From NCBI RefSeq assembly GCF_030704535.1, contig NC_081823.1, forward strand, positions 4,186,501 through 4,250,500: a stretch of 64,000 bases of DNA. The letters run 5' to 3'. Source of the stretch: Vitis vinifera. Taxonomy: Eukaryota > Streptophyta > Magnoliopsida > Vitales > Vitaceae. The notes below the pieces were generated by a model. That model had not been told where the DNA came from. It ran no database searches and saw only the letters and a list, made by a program, of their open reading frames with translations. Positions 38,230 through 49,975 of the stretch are shown here, in pieces. Each line of letters starts with the position of its first letter. Position 1 is the stretch's first letter. The position numbers and the translations under genes are program-made.

Positions 38230-38910
38230 TCATAAGCTAAAAGTCTCTTCATTTTTCTTCTTCATTTCTTTGGCATGAAGGTCATGCAGGCACTATTGGT
38301 TCAAGTAGGTATATAAGAGATGGTGACACCATAACCTGGATGATGGGAGCTTCCTATTGACTTTCTTTAGTCCTGGAAATTCAGAGGGCTGGTATGTGGG
38401 AGTATGGTTGGTGAAAATATAGCAACAAACTATTTTCTGGGTTGCAAACAGAGAGAACCCGGTTAAGGATTTCTTGGGTGTTCACAAGATTGGTGATGAT
38501 GGGGATTAGTACTTGTTGAAGGAGATAAATGTTCTTTGGTCCTCCAACATTTCTAGTGACTAGAATAATAATAAAGTTGGAAAGCCTTTGGACTTTGGAA
38601 AGCTTCTATTAAGAAAGGGTGATCTACATAATAATAGCAAGAATATGTTGTGGCAGAGCTTTGATCATCTTTCAGATTCATTTGTGGCTGGAATATTATT
38701 TGGGTTGAATCTAAAGACTGGAAAAATTATGCAATGAGATCTATCGTTGCATAATTCCTCTGTATTCAAGAACATGCTGAAGATACGCCAATCATGGATT
38801 CTGTAATATTCATGTTGGGCTGTGAAGCTGCAGCTCTTCCTATGCCAAAAAAACTAGCCTTTTCCTTAGGAAAACTCCAATGGAAATGGATCTTAAAAAA
38901 AAGTGATTGA
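38230..38910 (+). pseudogene. S-receptor-like kinase relic, copy B (lectin start joined to kinase end)
   Basis: Decayed B-lectin sequence (FFSPGNSEGWYVGVW, TIFWVANRENPVKD, then LLLRKGDLHNN, MLWQSFDHLSDSF and FGLNLKTGKI) with several stops and shifts runs to about 38,740. It then passes directly into the last kinase exon (CIQEHAEDTPIMDSVIFMLG, AAALPMPKKLAFSLG). All of the EGF/PAN, membrane and catalytic exons are deleted. Non-functional. Confidence 0.8.
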
Positions 38911-38999
38911 CTTGTGAATGACTGGACACTTTGCTACTTCAAGTTTTGAGTGTTAATATAAGATTTTAATGGGCTGTTTGCTCCCTTTGAATATGATTT

Positions 39000-41478
39000 A
39001 TGGAAGACATGAAAATTTCCATGAGAAAATGGTCTGATAATCTTGTTTTCTTGTTCATTTCTTCGTGTCATCTGCAGCTTGCTGTTGCAACTGGTGATAC
39101 AATCTTACAAGGACAATCAGTCACAGCCTCTCAGACCATTGTATCTGCCGGTGGTACCTTTGAATTGGAAGTCTTTTCACCTGGAAACTCCAACAAATAC
39201 TATGTGGGGATATGGTATAAGAAGATCTCCAAGCAAACTATCATATAGGTAGCCAAACGAGATTTCCCCTTCACTAGTTCATCTTTGATTCTGACCATTA
39301 CTGCAGACGGCAATCTTATGATTTTGGACGGGAGAATTTCTACAAGGTGACGAGCATATCATCAGATGGGAACACTAATGCCACCCTGTTGGATTCTGGA
39401 AATTTTGTTCTGAGAAATGGGAAATCAAGTGTGTTATTGCAGAGTTTTGATGATCCATCAGATACCCTCCTGCCTGGAATGAAGCTTGGGTATGACAGGG
39501 GGAATGGAAAAAAATGGTCATTGGTCTCATGGAGGAGCGTGGAAGATCCCAGTCCTGGGGGTTTCTCCATGGAACTCGACCCTGGAGGAACACTCCAGAT
39601 TATTATCATGCAAGGGTCTACAAGGTACTGGACTAGTGGGATGTGGGACGGAGAGATCTTCGCAATGATTCCTGAAATGAATTCAAACAGAGCATACAAG
39701 ATCAGCAATTTCTTCAGTGAGAAAAATGAGAGCTATTTCAATTATTCTGTTATTAACAGCTCCATTGTAAGCAGACCAGTACTGGATGTGTCAGGGCAGA
39801 TTAAGCTGGAGTCATGGCAGGAAGACAGTCATGAATGGAAGTTGATTTGGTATCAACCAAGCACGCACCGTAAGGTCTATGCTTTCTGTGGGGCTTTTGG
39901 AAGCTGTAATCCGGTTTCCCAAAACAATTGTGAATGTTTGCCAGGTTTTGAACCTCGCCATCCTGAAAGCTGGAAACTGCTAGACAGATCGGGAGGGTGT
40001 GTGAGGAAAGCAGAATTGCAGTGTGGCAATCACAGTGCTGCTAACGGAGATGAAGACTGGTTTCTTCGGGTGTCTAAAGTGAAACTTCCCATGTATCCAC
40101 TAGGACTGCAAATTAGGAGAAGAGTGCCAGTCCATTTGCCTCAATAATTGCTCTTGCTCTGCTTATACTTATGAGAATGAGAATTGTAAAATATGGAATG
40201 GAGCCGGTTATAGCTGTTAAAAGGCTTTCAAAAAGATCTACACAGGGGTGAGAGGAGTTAACAAATGAAGCCATGCTTATAGCCAAGCTCCAACACAACA
40301 ATCTTGTCAAGCTTTTGGGCTGCTGCATTGAACTAGGAAGTGAAGACATTGATTTATGAGTATATGCCTGACAAAAGCTTGGATCTCTTCCTCTTTGGTT
40401 TGTAACTTCTACATATATCTGAATCTCTGGTTACTGTTATCATTGGTCAATCAGAAACTTTGGCATTTCTTTAGTTGAATATTCCTCACTGTTTACCATT
40501 TATTGTCTTGAGATAGATCCAACCAAACATGGGATTCTTGATTGGGAGACAAGTCACATCATTGAAGGGGTTGCTCAAGGTCTTCTTTATCTGCATCAGT
40601 ATTCCAGGTTGAGAATTATTCATCGAGGTCTCAAGGCGAGCAATATTCTTCCGGACAAGGACATGAATCTTAAAATATCAGATTTTGGAATAGCAAGAAT
40701 CTTTGTAGGAAACGAATCAAAAGCAACAAATTGGATAGTTGGTACATAGAAAGTGAAATATCATAGACTCCAGAAACATGCCATTTTTTTTTGTAAGTAT
40801 GTACGTATATTTGTGTCCATGCTGCTAATACATGAACTTCGAATTGTTCTAATAATGAAATCTAGTGGCTACATGTCTCCTGAGTACGCATTGGAAGGCC
40901 TTTTTTCAACTAAATCTGACGTGTTTAGCTTCGGGGTGTTGCTATTAGAGATCATGAGTAGCAAGAAGAACACCGGTTTTTATCAAACCGACTCCCTTAA
41001 TCTTCTTGGATGTGTGAGTAGCATAATTCTTTGTTTTAAATCCACTGTTATATAACTTGTCTGGTTACCTTAGGCTACCAGAGAAACTTTCTTGCCATGT
41101 CCACCATCAGTTTCAGGCATAATCAACATCCAAAAAGGGTTATTACTTTTTTTTTTTGATTGATAGGAATGGGATCTGTGGAGAAGCAGCAGAGCACAGG
41201 ACTTGATGGATCCGGTACTGGGAAGTGTATCTTCGACAAACACCCTGTTGAGGTATATCAATGTAGGCCTTCTTTGTGTTCAAGAGAGTGCAGCTGACAG
41301 GCCCACTATGTCTGATGTTGTCTCAATGCTTGACAATGAAAGTGTAGTTTTACCTTCTCCAAAACAACCAGCCTTTTCAAATCTGAGAAGTGGGTTGGAG
41401 CTTCATTCATCTGGGAACAGGCCAGAAGTTTGTTCTGTAAATTGTGTGACACTTCCAATAATGGAAGCACGATCTTAG
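39000..41478 (+). pseudogene. S-receptor-like kinase pseudogene, copy C
   Basis: It starts with a plausible signal peptide (MEDMKISMRKWSDNLVFLFI) and B-lectin domain. Lesions: TAG at 39,246-39,248 for the Trp of WVANRD; a frameshift at about 39,340; and a frameshift at about 40,118 before ECQSICLNNCSCSAY. At about 40,200 the PAN end, membrane and juxtamembrane exons are deleted and the frame fuses to [14 protein letters not shown] follows in the next codons, with another shift near ELGSEDI. Later exons (about 40,516-40,750, 40,866-41,014, 41,168-41,478) keep [20 protein letters not shown] and CVQESAADRPTMSDVV. The catalytic loop reads HRGLKASN, so the catalytic Asp is Gly. Clearly dead. Confidence 0.88.
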
Positions 41479-42394
41479 TTCACCATATCATGTAGCAATA
41501 ATGTCCTTGATAAGCTCACAGTTTTTACCTAAATTGGATTCATGTGACTTATGACCTGCAACCAATTTCCTGGCTTCTAATCAGATATTTTTTCTTTCCC
41601 TTTTTTTTCTTTGTAAAATATTTTGAAAATGTTTGAAGAAAAGCATCGCATTTGATAGGAAAGCGTCCTCCAGGCAAACCTACCACTCTAAAGAATGTCA
41701 CATTTCAGTAATTTGTTCTACTAAAATTAATTTGGGCAGCCAGCTTTGATACAGATTCTATTCAAACATATATCTGTACTCTTTAATTGTAGTACTCTTT
41801 TAACAACCAAAGAGATTCAACTTTCCCAGGTCTCTCCCATGACTCTAGGCCTTGTGAGCAACAATTTCTACAATCTCCAAATTTAGGGGTCAATTCCTCA
41901 CTCCATGGATGAAGTGCTCACTGACAGAAAGAAAGAAAGAAAGATCATTGATTTTTACCTATTTTATTGGGTTTCTTCCTTGGATTTCTCCAAGTAATCA
42001 GAAAAATGAATTTTGTATGATTAATTAATAGAGAACCTTGGTTTGATTTTTTAGCCCTGTTTTTATTGGATTTGTATGAATTTTTATCGCTAGGCATAGA
42101 TGGGCACTCAACAAAAAATATTAAGAGTTGGATTTGAATATATTATTATTAAATTTGGCCAGCACAACACCTCTTATATTTTAACCCCACCTCAAGTGAC
42201 TTGTGCCAGCTTGCAAAAAGGAAATGTGGTCCTGATGGGGATTTTTTGATTTTTTTAATGGATTTTTAATAAAATATTTGTAAAAACAACAAATACATAT
42301 ATGGTACGTGCAAGCCCCCAACGGAAATGGGACTATGACTCGCCACTCCACGATTTATGGGCTGATTAATCTCCGGTTATGAGTTATTGGTAGC
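41479..42394. other. Intergenic between copies C and D
   Basis: Contains an (AAAG)n tract at about 41,928-41,944 and probable 3' and 5' flanks. No gene recognised. Confidence 0.5.
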
Positions 42395-43553
42395 ATGAAA
42401 GTTTCTGCCAGAAGGTGGTCTGTCAATCTTGTTTTCTTGCTTATTTCTTCAGGTTTTCAATGGGAATTTGCTGATGATTTACAGATACAATCTTACAAGG
42501 TCAATGTTGTTTCATTCCCATGGTATAAATACCTTTTTATGTAACCCTAATTTTAATATAGTGAAAATCCTCTTTCCGTGGACATAGATAATTAGTCGAA
42601 CGTTAAATCTTTGTGTTCTTCTTTCTCATTTTTCTATTTTTCGAGATTAATTATTGCACAGATTCCAACAGTCAATCACTCACAACCTCTCAGACCTTCA
42701 TATCTGCTGCTGGTGACTTTGAATTAGGATTCTTTTCTCCTGGAAAGGCCGCAAAATACTTTGTGGAGATATGGTACAAGAAAATCTTAGAGCGAACCAT
42801 TGTGTGGGTAGCTAACCGAGACTATTGGATTCACAGATCCGTCCGTGGTTCTTACGGTCAGCACATATGGTAACCTCGAGATTTTGGAGGGGAAGTTTTC
42901 TTACAAGGTGACAAGCATATCATCAAACAGCAACACTAGTGCCACCCTGTTGGATTCTGGAAATCTTGTTTTGAGAAATGGCAACTCAGATATCTTATGG
43001 GAGAGCTTTAACTATGGACGCACTCCTGCCGGAATGAAACTTGGATATGACAAAAGGGCTGGAAAAACATGGTCATTGGTGTCATGGAGGAGTACAGAAG
43101 ATCCTGGTCTAGGAGATTTCTCCCTGGAACACGACCCGGATGAAAGTAGTCAGATTTTTAACCTGCAAGGGCCCAACAGGTTTTGGAATAGTGGGATGTG
43201 GGATGGGCAGATTTTCAGCCAGGTTCCTGAAATGCGTTTATTATCCTTTAATGAGAATGAGAACTATTGCGCTTACTCTCTCCATAATTCTGCCATTAGA
43301 AGCAGAGTGGTGCTAGATGTGTCAGGATGGTTAGACAATTGAATTGGCTTGAAGACACAAATCAATGGGATTTATTTTCAGTTCAACCAAAAGCACAATG
43401 TGAGGTTTAGGCTTGCTGTGGGCCTTTTGGAACCTGCACTCGGGATTCTGTTGAATTTTGTGAATGTTTGCCAGGTTTTGAGCCCCGCTTCCCTGAAGAG
43501 TGGAAACTGCAAGACAGATCTGGAGGGTGTGTGAGAAAAGCAGATTTGCAGTG
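42395..43553 (+). pseudogene. S-receptor-like kinase pseudogene, copy D, cut by two retroelements
   Basis: It starts MKVSARRWSVNLVFLLISSG (signal peptide) and is interrupted at 42,505-42,670 by a solo LTR. It resumes with QSLTTSQTFISAAGDFELGF and IVWVANRD. A shift near 42,826 passes to the frame with VVLTVSTYGNLEILEG through WNSGMWDGQIFSQVPEM; a further shift near 43,325 (VSGWLDN-stop) leads to FCECLPGFEPRFPEEWKL and GGCVRKADLQC. At 43,553 the giant Tat element interrupts the Cys-rich region. The kinase half, if still present, must lie right of that element and outside the window. Confidence 0.85.
42505..42670 (+). mobile_element. 166-bp Copia-type solo LTR with GTCAA target duplication
   Basis: TGTTG...CAACA termini are flanked by GTCAA at 42,500-42,504 and 42,671-42,675. 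It contains TATAAAT (42,524-42,530) and a TTAATTATTGCACAG end. Removing it and one GTCAA rejoins the lectin exon. It is short for a plant LTR, so it is either internally deleted or from a small (TRIM-like) family. Confidence 0.85.
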
Positions 43554-44389
43554 TGTGGACCCCGCATTTCGGCTCAGTGCGTTTTCCACTCGATGGCGAG
43601 CTCGACTCTTATTTTGAAAAATTGATTTGGATTAAAAATGACTTGGAGTCGCCACTTATTTTTGTTTTATTTTTAAAGGGTAAACAAAATAAGAAAGAAA
43701 AACCCTAAGTGTGACTCCTTGTTTTGGAAAAAATGGTCTGTGAAAAACCGGATCGGGTTCGGGGGTCAGGTTACTTATCGGGAAGGTACGGTAGAGACCG
43801 TAGCACCCCTCTAAATCCCTAAATTTGGGTCTCTACTAATAAAGTGAAACTGACGTGGCAATCGAATAAGAAAGTCAATGGGTACTCACATCAATCATGC
43901 ATATATGAGAATCAGAATATATATAGTGAATGATCAGAATGAGTGAATGCATACCTGGGCAGCAAACAGCAACGCGCTATCATGGAATGAGGTTAGTGAA
44001 TAAACGCAAAATGATTATATGTATATCAAGGAACAGAGTAAATCGATCACACATGGCAAATGAATCGATCAATCAGTCAATCAATCATGAAATCTCATAT
44101 GTGGGGCCCCCACCAAAGCCCATTCTATTTTGCACGAATTAGTCCCGCAAATTCCATTATTCTGGAATTATGAAAATAGCATTCGTGCTTATATAAAATC
44201 AAGAGAAACCGAAGATTATTTGAAACCCGAAGAGAATTAAAACTGTTAGAGAGAAAATTGGATTTTTGAAATTTATTTGAAAATTGGAGTATTGGGAATT
44301 AAATTTAAGAGTTGGAAATTTAGGATGTCAGACTTGAAAGAAATTAGAATTTTAGAAATCGGAAATTAAGTTCGGAAATTGGGATTCAA

Positions 44390-45000
44390 AAAAATGTTTA
44401 AAAATGGAATTTTGAAATAAATAAATGGAATAATAATAATAAGGACAAAAATAATGATTAAATAAATGAATGGGAATGCTGGAATTTTCGAAATTGGAAA
44501 TTAGATTTGAAGGCATAAATTTTAAAGAATTGTTTAAAATAGAATTTTAAGATAAATAAACAAACTATTAGTGATTAAATTAATGTGAATATGAGAATTT
44601 TCAGGATTAGGAATTTAATTTGTAAATCTGAAGTTTTAAAGAATTGATTTATAATGGAGATAAAATACTAATGATTAAATAAATTAATGGGAATATAGGA
44701 ATTTTCGGGTTTGGGAATTTAATTCGGAAATCAGAAGTTTTAAAGAATTTTGATTTAAAATGGATTTTCGAAATAAATAAATAAAATACTAATGATTAAA
44801 TAAATTAATGGGAATATGGGAATTTTTGGGACTAGGAATTTAATTCGGGAATCAGAAATTTTAATGAATTGTTTAAAATGGAATTTTTAGAATAAATACA
44901 TAAAATAATAATAAGTAAATAGATTAAAGTGAGTATGAGAATTTTCGGAAATTGGAATTGAATTTTAAAGATCGAAATTTTGAAGTATTATTTGAAGGTT
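44390..45000. repeat. Degenerate ~120-bp tandem repeats inside the LTR
   Basis: Repeated order of GGGAATATGGGAATTTT, GGAATTTAATTCGGGAATCAGAA, TTTAAAATGGAATTTT and AAATAAATAAAATA-like blocks, at least five times, grading into more diverged copies up to about 45.9 kb. The part up to 44,933 is also seen in the other LTR (63,457-64,000). Confidence 0.7.
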
Positions 45001-46229
45001 GAATTTTTATAAATTGGGCTTTGAATAGGTATGGAATGATGATTTTAATTGATGAGGATAAAATTTAGGCGAATTGTAGAATTTTTATGATTGAAAAATT
45101 AAATTAAGGCATGAGATTTTTGAAGAATTAGATTAGATAGATAGATGAATATATGATAGTAATTGATGATCATAAGATTTAAACGAAAATTTGAAGAATT
45201 AAATTAAGACATGAGATTTTTGAAGGATATTTGAAAATTGAAGTCTTAGAGATTATTTGAAAATGGGGTTTTTAAGAATTAAATGTAAGAATGAGATTTT
45301 TAGAAATTGTAAAATAGATAAATATAGAATAATGTTACTAATTAGAAAAACGATATTTGAACGGATGAAAAGTGGATGGTGAAATTTGAGATTGAAGATT
45401 AAATTAGGGAGTCAGGATTTTGAAGAATTGAACTTTAATGATTGGGTTTTTAACGAATTAAATAAATGAATATAGAATATTAATAATAGTAATAAAATAA
45501 GTAAGCGTGAAAATTGAGATATCAGGAATCGGAAATTAAATTCGAAAATCGAAATTTTGAAAAATCGTTCGAAGGTGTAAATTGGAAAATGAACGGATAA
45601 ATAGATAAAATAAAATAATAACGATAGAAGTAGTAAAGATTTAATGGACGAATGTGAAAATTGGATTTTTTGAAGGTTAACTTTTGGGAAATTGAGAATT
45701 CGGAAATTATTTGAAAAACGGAAACCTGGAAAATTAGATTTACGAAAAGAATTTTGAGGAATTAAATTTTGAGAGTGAAGATTTTGAAAGTTAAATTCGA
45801 AAGTTAAAAGGGGAACCGGAAATTAAACTTTGGTTTCAAATATGAAGAATTTGCATAAAATAAACAAATAGGTAAACGAATAAATGAATAATCTAAAAGG
45901 GGAGTGGACGTTAGGGAGATGGGCCAAAGCTGGCCATGTAAGACCATGCAGAGTGGAGTCCCGAACTTGGGGATTTGTGAGGCGGCAAGAAATAAAGGAT
46001 TTTCAATACGTCAAACTGACAACTCCACCAGCTGTTTGAACATCACTGGTTTGTGTTTCCCGTAGCTCGGGTTCCACCTCTTCGACACCTCACCACCTAA
46101 TACTCCTGGAAAGGTCGCCGCATTCCCGTTCAGCACCATTTAGTCTTGAAGCGCTGATGCATCGGACCTATACACCCACAAATCCACCATCATAGACGGC
46201 GGCAAGGGCGGAACCTTCTTGCTTTGGTG

Positions 46230-46680
<451 letters not shown>

Positions 46681-47642
46681 GAAGAAAAACAATTTCTGGG
46701 TGACCCCGAGGTATTTGGTGGTCCAGGTTAAGGTCTTCAATGTTCAGTAGGTCCAAATTGACACCCTGATTCAGATTCTTCTGAATGAATTCGAGTTGGG
46801 ACTGAGCGGATTTTTCTAAACATCCAAGAGATGGCACAATGGGGTCCATCCTCAACTTTCTGGGCTTTCTCTTTTGCATCTCTCAGCATTTCATGAGTGT
46901 GGTTCACACACTTTACAGGTATCCAGAATTTTCGTTTGTATGAGAATCGAGCTTCTCATGGGGCTCTCCCATAAATATCCCAACCAAAATGATCAACCCA
47001 ACTGAGATATCCAACACTTTGAACAGACCAGAAACAAAGGAGAACAATCGAAAACAGAGTACAAACAGAGCACAAAAGAATGAAATAAAACGAACCAGTC
47101 AGACAGCCACGTTTCATATTACAATCCATGTGCTTAAACGAAGGTAAGTGAGATCAATAAATTTTAGACAAAGACCCAGGCATGATTTAGACATTTTATA
47201 GGAAAGCTGCAACAGAGACAGCTCATACCCGAACAAAACTCCAGGAAATGTGAACCAAGAGATCAACAACAAGTTATACTAAAAAAACAACAATAATAGA
47301 GAAGGAAAATGAAGAAATCCAAAATAAAGAAATCCATGTTGGCCATACCTGAACCTCTCTGGTAGTGCTTACTCAGCTCCCTCCTCTATAAGCTCTCCCT
47401 CTCCTTCTCGATTCGTCCTCCGCCTCCCAGAAAAGCCCCCCCTTTCTATCTCTCTGTCTTCCCTTTAGCTTCCGTTCGTGTCTTCCTCAGCAAGCCAGCC
47501 GTATCCCGTCCCCTCTGCCGCCCAAAAACTCTGCCCTCTCTGCAGCCTCATAGCCCCCAAACACAGCCCTCCCATCATGTCGAGCCCCGGGAAAATAAAA
47601 CTTAAAATTCAAAAAAAAAAGTCCCTCTTCCGGGGGTCTACA

Positions 47643-47660
47643 AATATGCCCCTCTTTGAT
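47643..47660 (-). other. Polypurine tract of the Tat element
   Basis: Minus strand ATCAAAGAGGGGCATATT directly precedes the LTR start TGTAGACC; it primes plus-strand DNA synthesis in LTR elements. The AAATATGCCCC part (plus strand) recurs several times at 51.4-52.7 kb. Confidence 0.75.
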
Positions 47661-48100
47661 AGAGTTCACGAGTGTAAGGAATGTGAACACTAGAGTGAAA
47701 AGGAAGTGTGAAAAGTGAGTGAAATGAAGTGAACTCTATCGAAGAACAAAGAAAAGACCCCCGAACCCGAAAGGTACAAGCAGAACACAAACTCACTCGA
47801 GGCTCTAAAATTCTAAGAGAGGCTCAAGGCGCCTCGAAAGCTGCATCGAGGACCCAGACTCCCTCTAAGACATCTCTACAGGTGACTCAAGAGATCAATG
47901 TCAAAGATGAGTAACGGTCGAACCACCCTGGAGTACGAGATGAATATGGGATAAGCACCGGGTAACGAAGTGAGGAAAGCCGAGGACGAATGCAAAACCC
48001 TGAGGGTAAGATGTGCAATGCCAGTGGACATGAACGCCAGGAGTTGTGACTCTGGATGACAAGACCGACTCTAGGCACTAAACTGAGAAAATAAAAGCTC
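47661..48100. other. 3' UTR of the Tat element between polypurine tract and array
   Basis: No coding features seen. It becomes repetitive from about 48,080, where longer early variants of the array unit (AAAGCTCTGGAAGCCAAAC...) begin. Confidence 0.5.
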
Positions 48101-48283
48101 TGGAAGCCAAACCGAAAAGCTAACTCTAAACACTAAACCAAGAAAATAAAAGCTCTGGGAGCCAAACCAAAAACTAACTCTAAAAGCTAAACTAGAAAAT
48201 AACAGCTCTGGAAGCCTAAAAAGACGACAATGATGGCTCTGGAAACCTAAACGAGACGACAGTAATGGCTCCGAAAGCCTAAC

Positions 48284-48314
<31 letters not shown>

Positions 48315-49975
48315 AACTCTAAGAGCTAAACTAGAAAATAACAGCTCTGGAAGCCTAAACAAGACGACAGTGATGGCTCTGGAAGCCTAAACAAGACGAC
48401 AGTGATGGCTCTGGAAGCCTAAACAAGACAACAGTGATGGCTCTGGAAGCCTGAACAAGACGATAGTGATGGCTCTGGAAACTTAAACGAGATGATAGTG
48501 ATGGCTCTGGAAGCCTAAACAAGATGACAGTGATGGCTCTAGAAGCCTAAACGAGACGATAGTGATGGCTCTGGAAGCTTAGACGAGATGATAGAAATGG
48601 CTCTGGAAGCCTAAACGAGATGATAGTGATGGCTCTGGAAGCCTAGACGAGATGATAGTGATGGCTTTGGAAGCCTAGACGAGATGATAGTGATGGCTCT
48701 GGAAGCCTAGATGAGACGAAAGTGATGGCTCTGGAAGCCTAGATGAGACGAAAGTGATGGCTCTGGAAGCCTAAACAAGACGACAGTGATGGCTCTGGAA
48801 GCCTAAACAAGACGATAGTGATGACTCTGGAAGCCTAAATGAGACGATAGTGATGGCTCTAGAAGCCTAGATGAGACGAAAGTGATGGCTCTGGAAGCCT
48901 AGACAAGATGACGGTGATGGCTCTGGAAGCCTAAATAAGATGACGGTGATGGCTCTGGAAGCCTAAACGAGATGATGATAATGACTCTGGAAGCCTAAAC
49001 AAGATGATAGCAATGGCTCTGGAAGCCTAAACAAGATGACGATAATGACTCTGGAAGCCTAAGCAAGATGACGGTAATGACTCTGGAAGCCTAAGCAAGA
49101 TGACGGTAATGGCTCTGGAAGCCTAAACAAGATGACAATAATGACTCTGGAAGCCTAAACAAGACGATGATAATGGCTCTGGAAGCCTAAACAAGATGAT
49201 GGTAATGACTCTGGAAGCCTAAACAAGATGATAGCAATGGCTCTGGAAGCCTAAACAAGATGACGGTAATGACTCTGGAAGCCTAAGCAAGATGACGGTA
49301 ATGACTCTGGAAGCCTAAACAAGACGATGATAATGGCTCTGGAAGCCTAAACAAGATGATGGTAATGACTCTGGAAGCCTAAACAAGATGATAGCAATGG
49401 CTCTGGAAGCCTAAACAAGATGACGGTGGTGGCTTTGGAAGCCTAAACAAGATGACGGTGGTGGCTCTGGAAGCCCAAACGAGACAACAGTGATGGCTCT
49501 GGAAGCCTAAACAAGAGAACAGTGATGGCTCTGGAAGCCCAAACAAGATGACAGTAATGGCTCTGGAAGCCTAAGCAAGATGATGATAATGGCTCTAGAA
49601 GCCTAAACAAGATGATGGTAGTGACTCTGGAAGCCTAAACAAGATGACAGTAATGGCTCTGGAAGCCAAAACAAGACGACAGTGATGGCTCTGGAAGCCT
49701 AAACAAGACGACAGTAATGGCTCTGGAAGCCTAAATGAGACGATAGTGATGACTCTGGAAGCCTAAACAAGATGACGATAATGGCTCTGGAAGCCTAAGC
49801 AAGATGACGGTGATGGCTCTGGAAGCCTAAACAAGATGACGATAATGGCTCTGGAAGCCTAAACAAGATGACAGTAATGGCTCCGGAAGCCTAAACAAGA
49901 TGACGATAATGGCTCCGGAAGCCTAAACAAGATGACAATAGTGGCTCTGGAAACCTAAACAAGATGACAGTAATG
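48100..49975. repeat. 32-bp tandem array I in the Tat 3' UTR
   Basis: Consensus halves are GGCTCTGGAAGCCTAAACAA and GATGACAGTAAT, with a monomer of 32 bp (for example starts at 49,801 and 49,833) and roughly 55-60 copies. Variants alternate GGCTCTGG/GACTCTGG and GATGACGGTA/GATGATAGCA, and longer blocks recur (about 49,000-49,260 resembles 49,260-49,420), indicating segmental amplification. An A-run of about 28 interrupts it near 48,283-48,310. Non-coding. Confidence 0.92.

Noticed and set aside
43930..44142. 70-codon frame repeated at 62,997-63,209
   Set aside because: It is identical only because both lie in the two LTRs; no domain and no reason to think it is translated.
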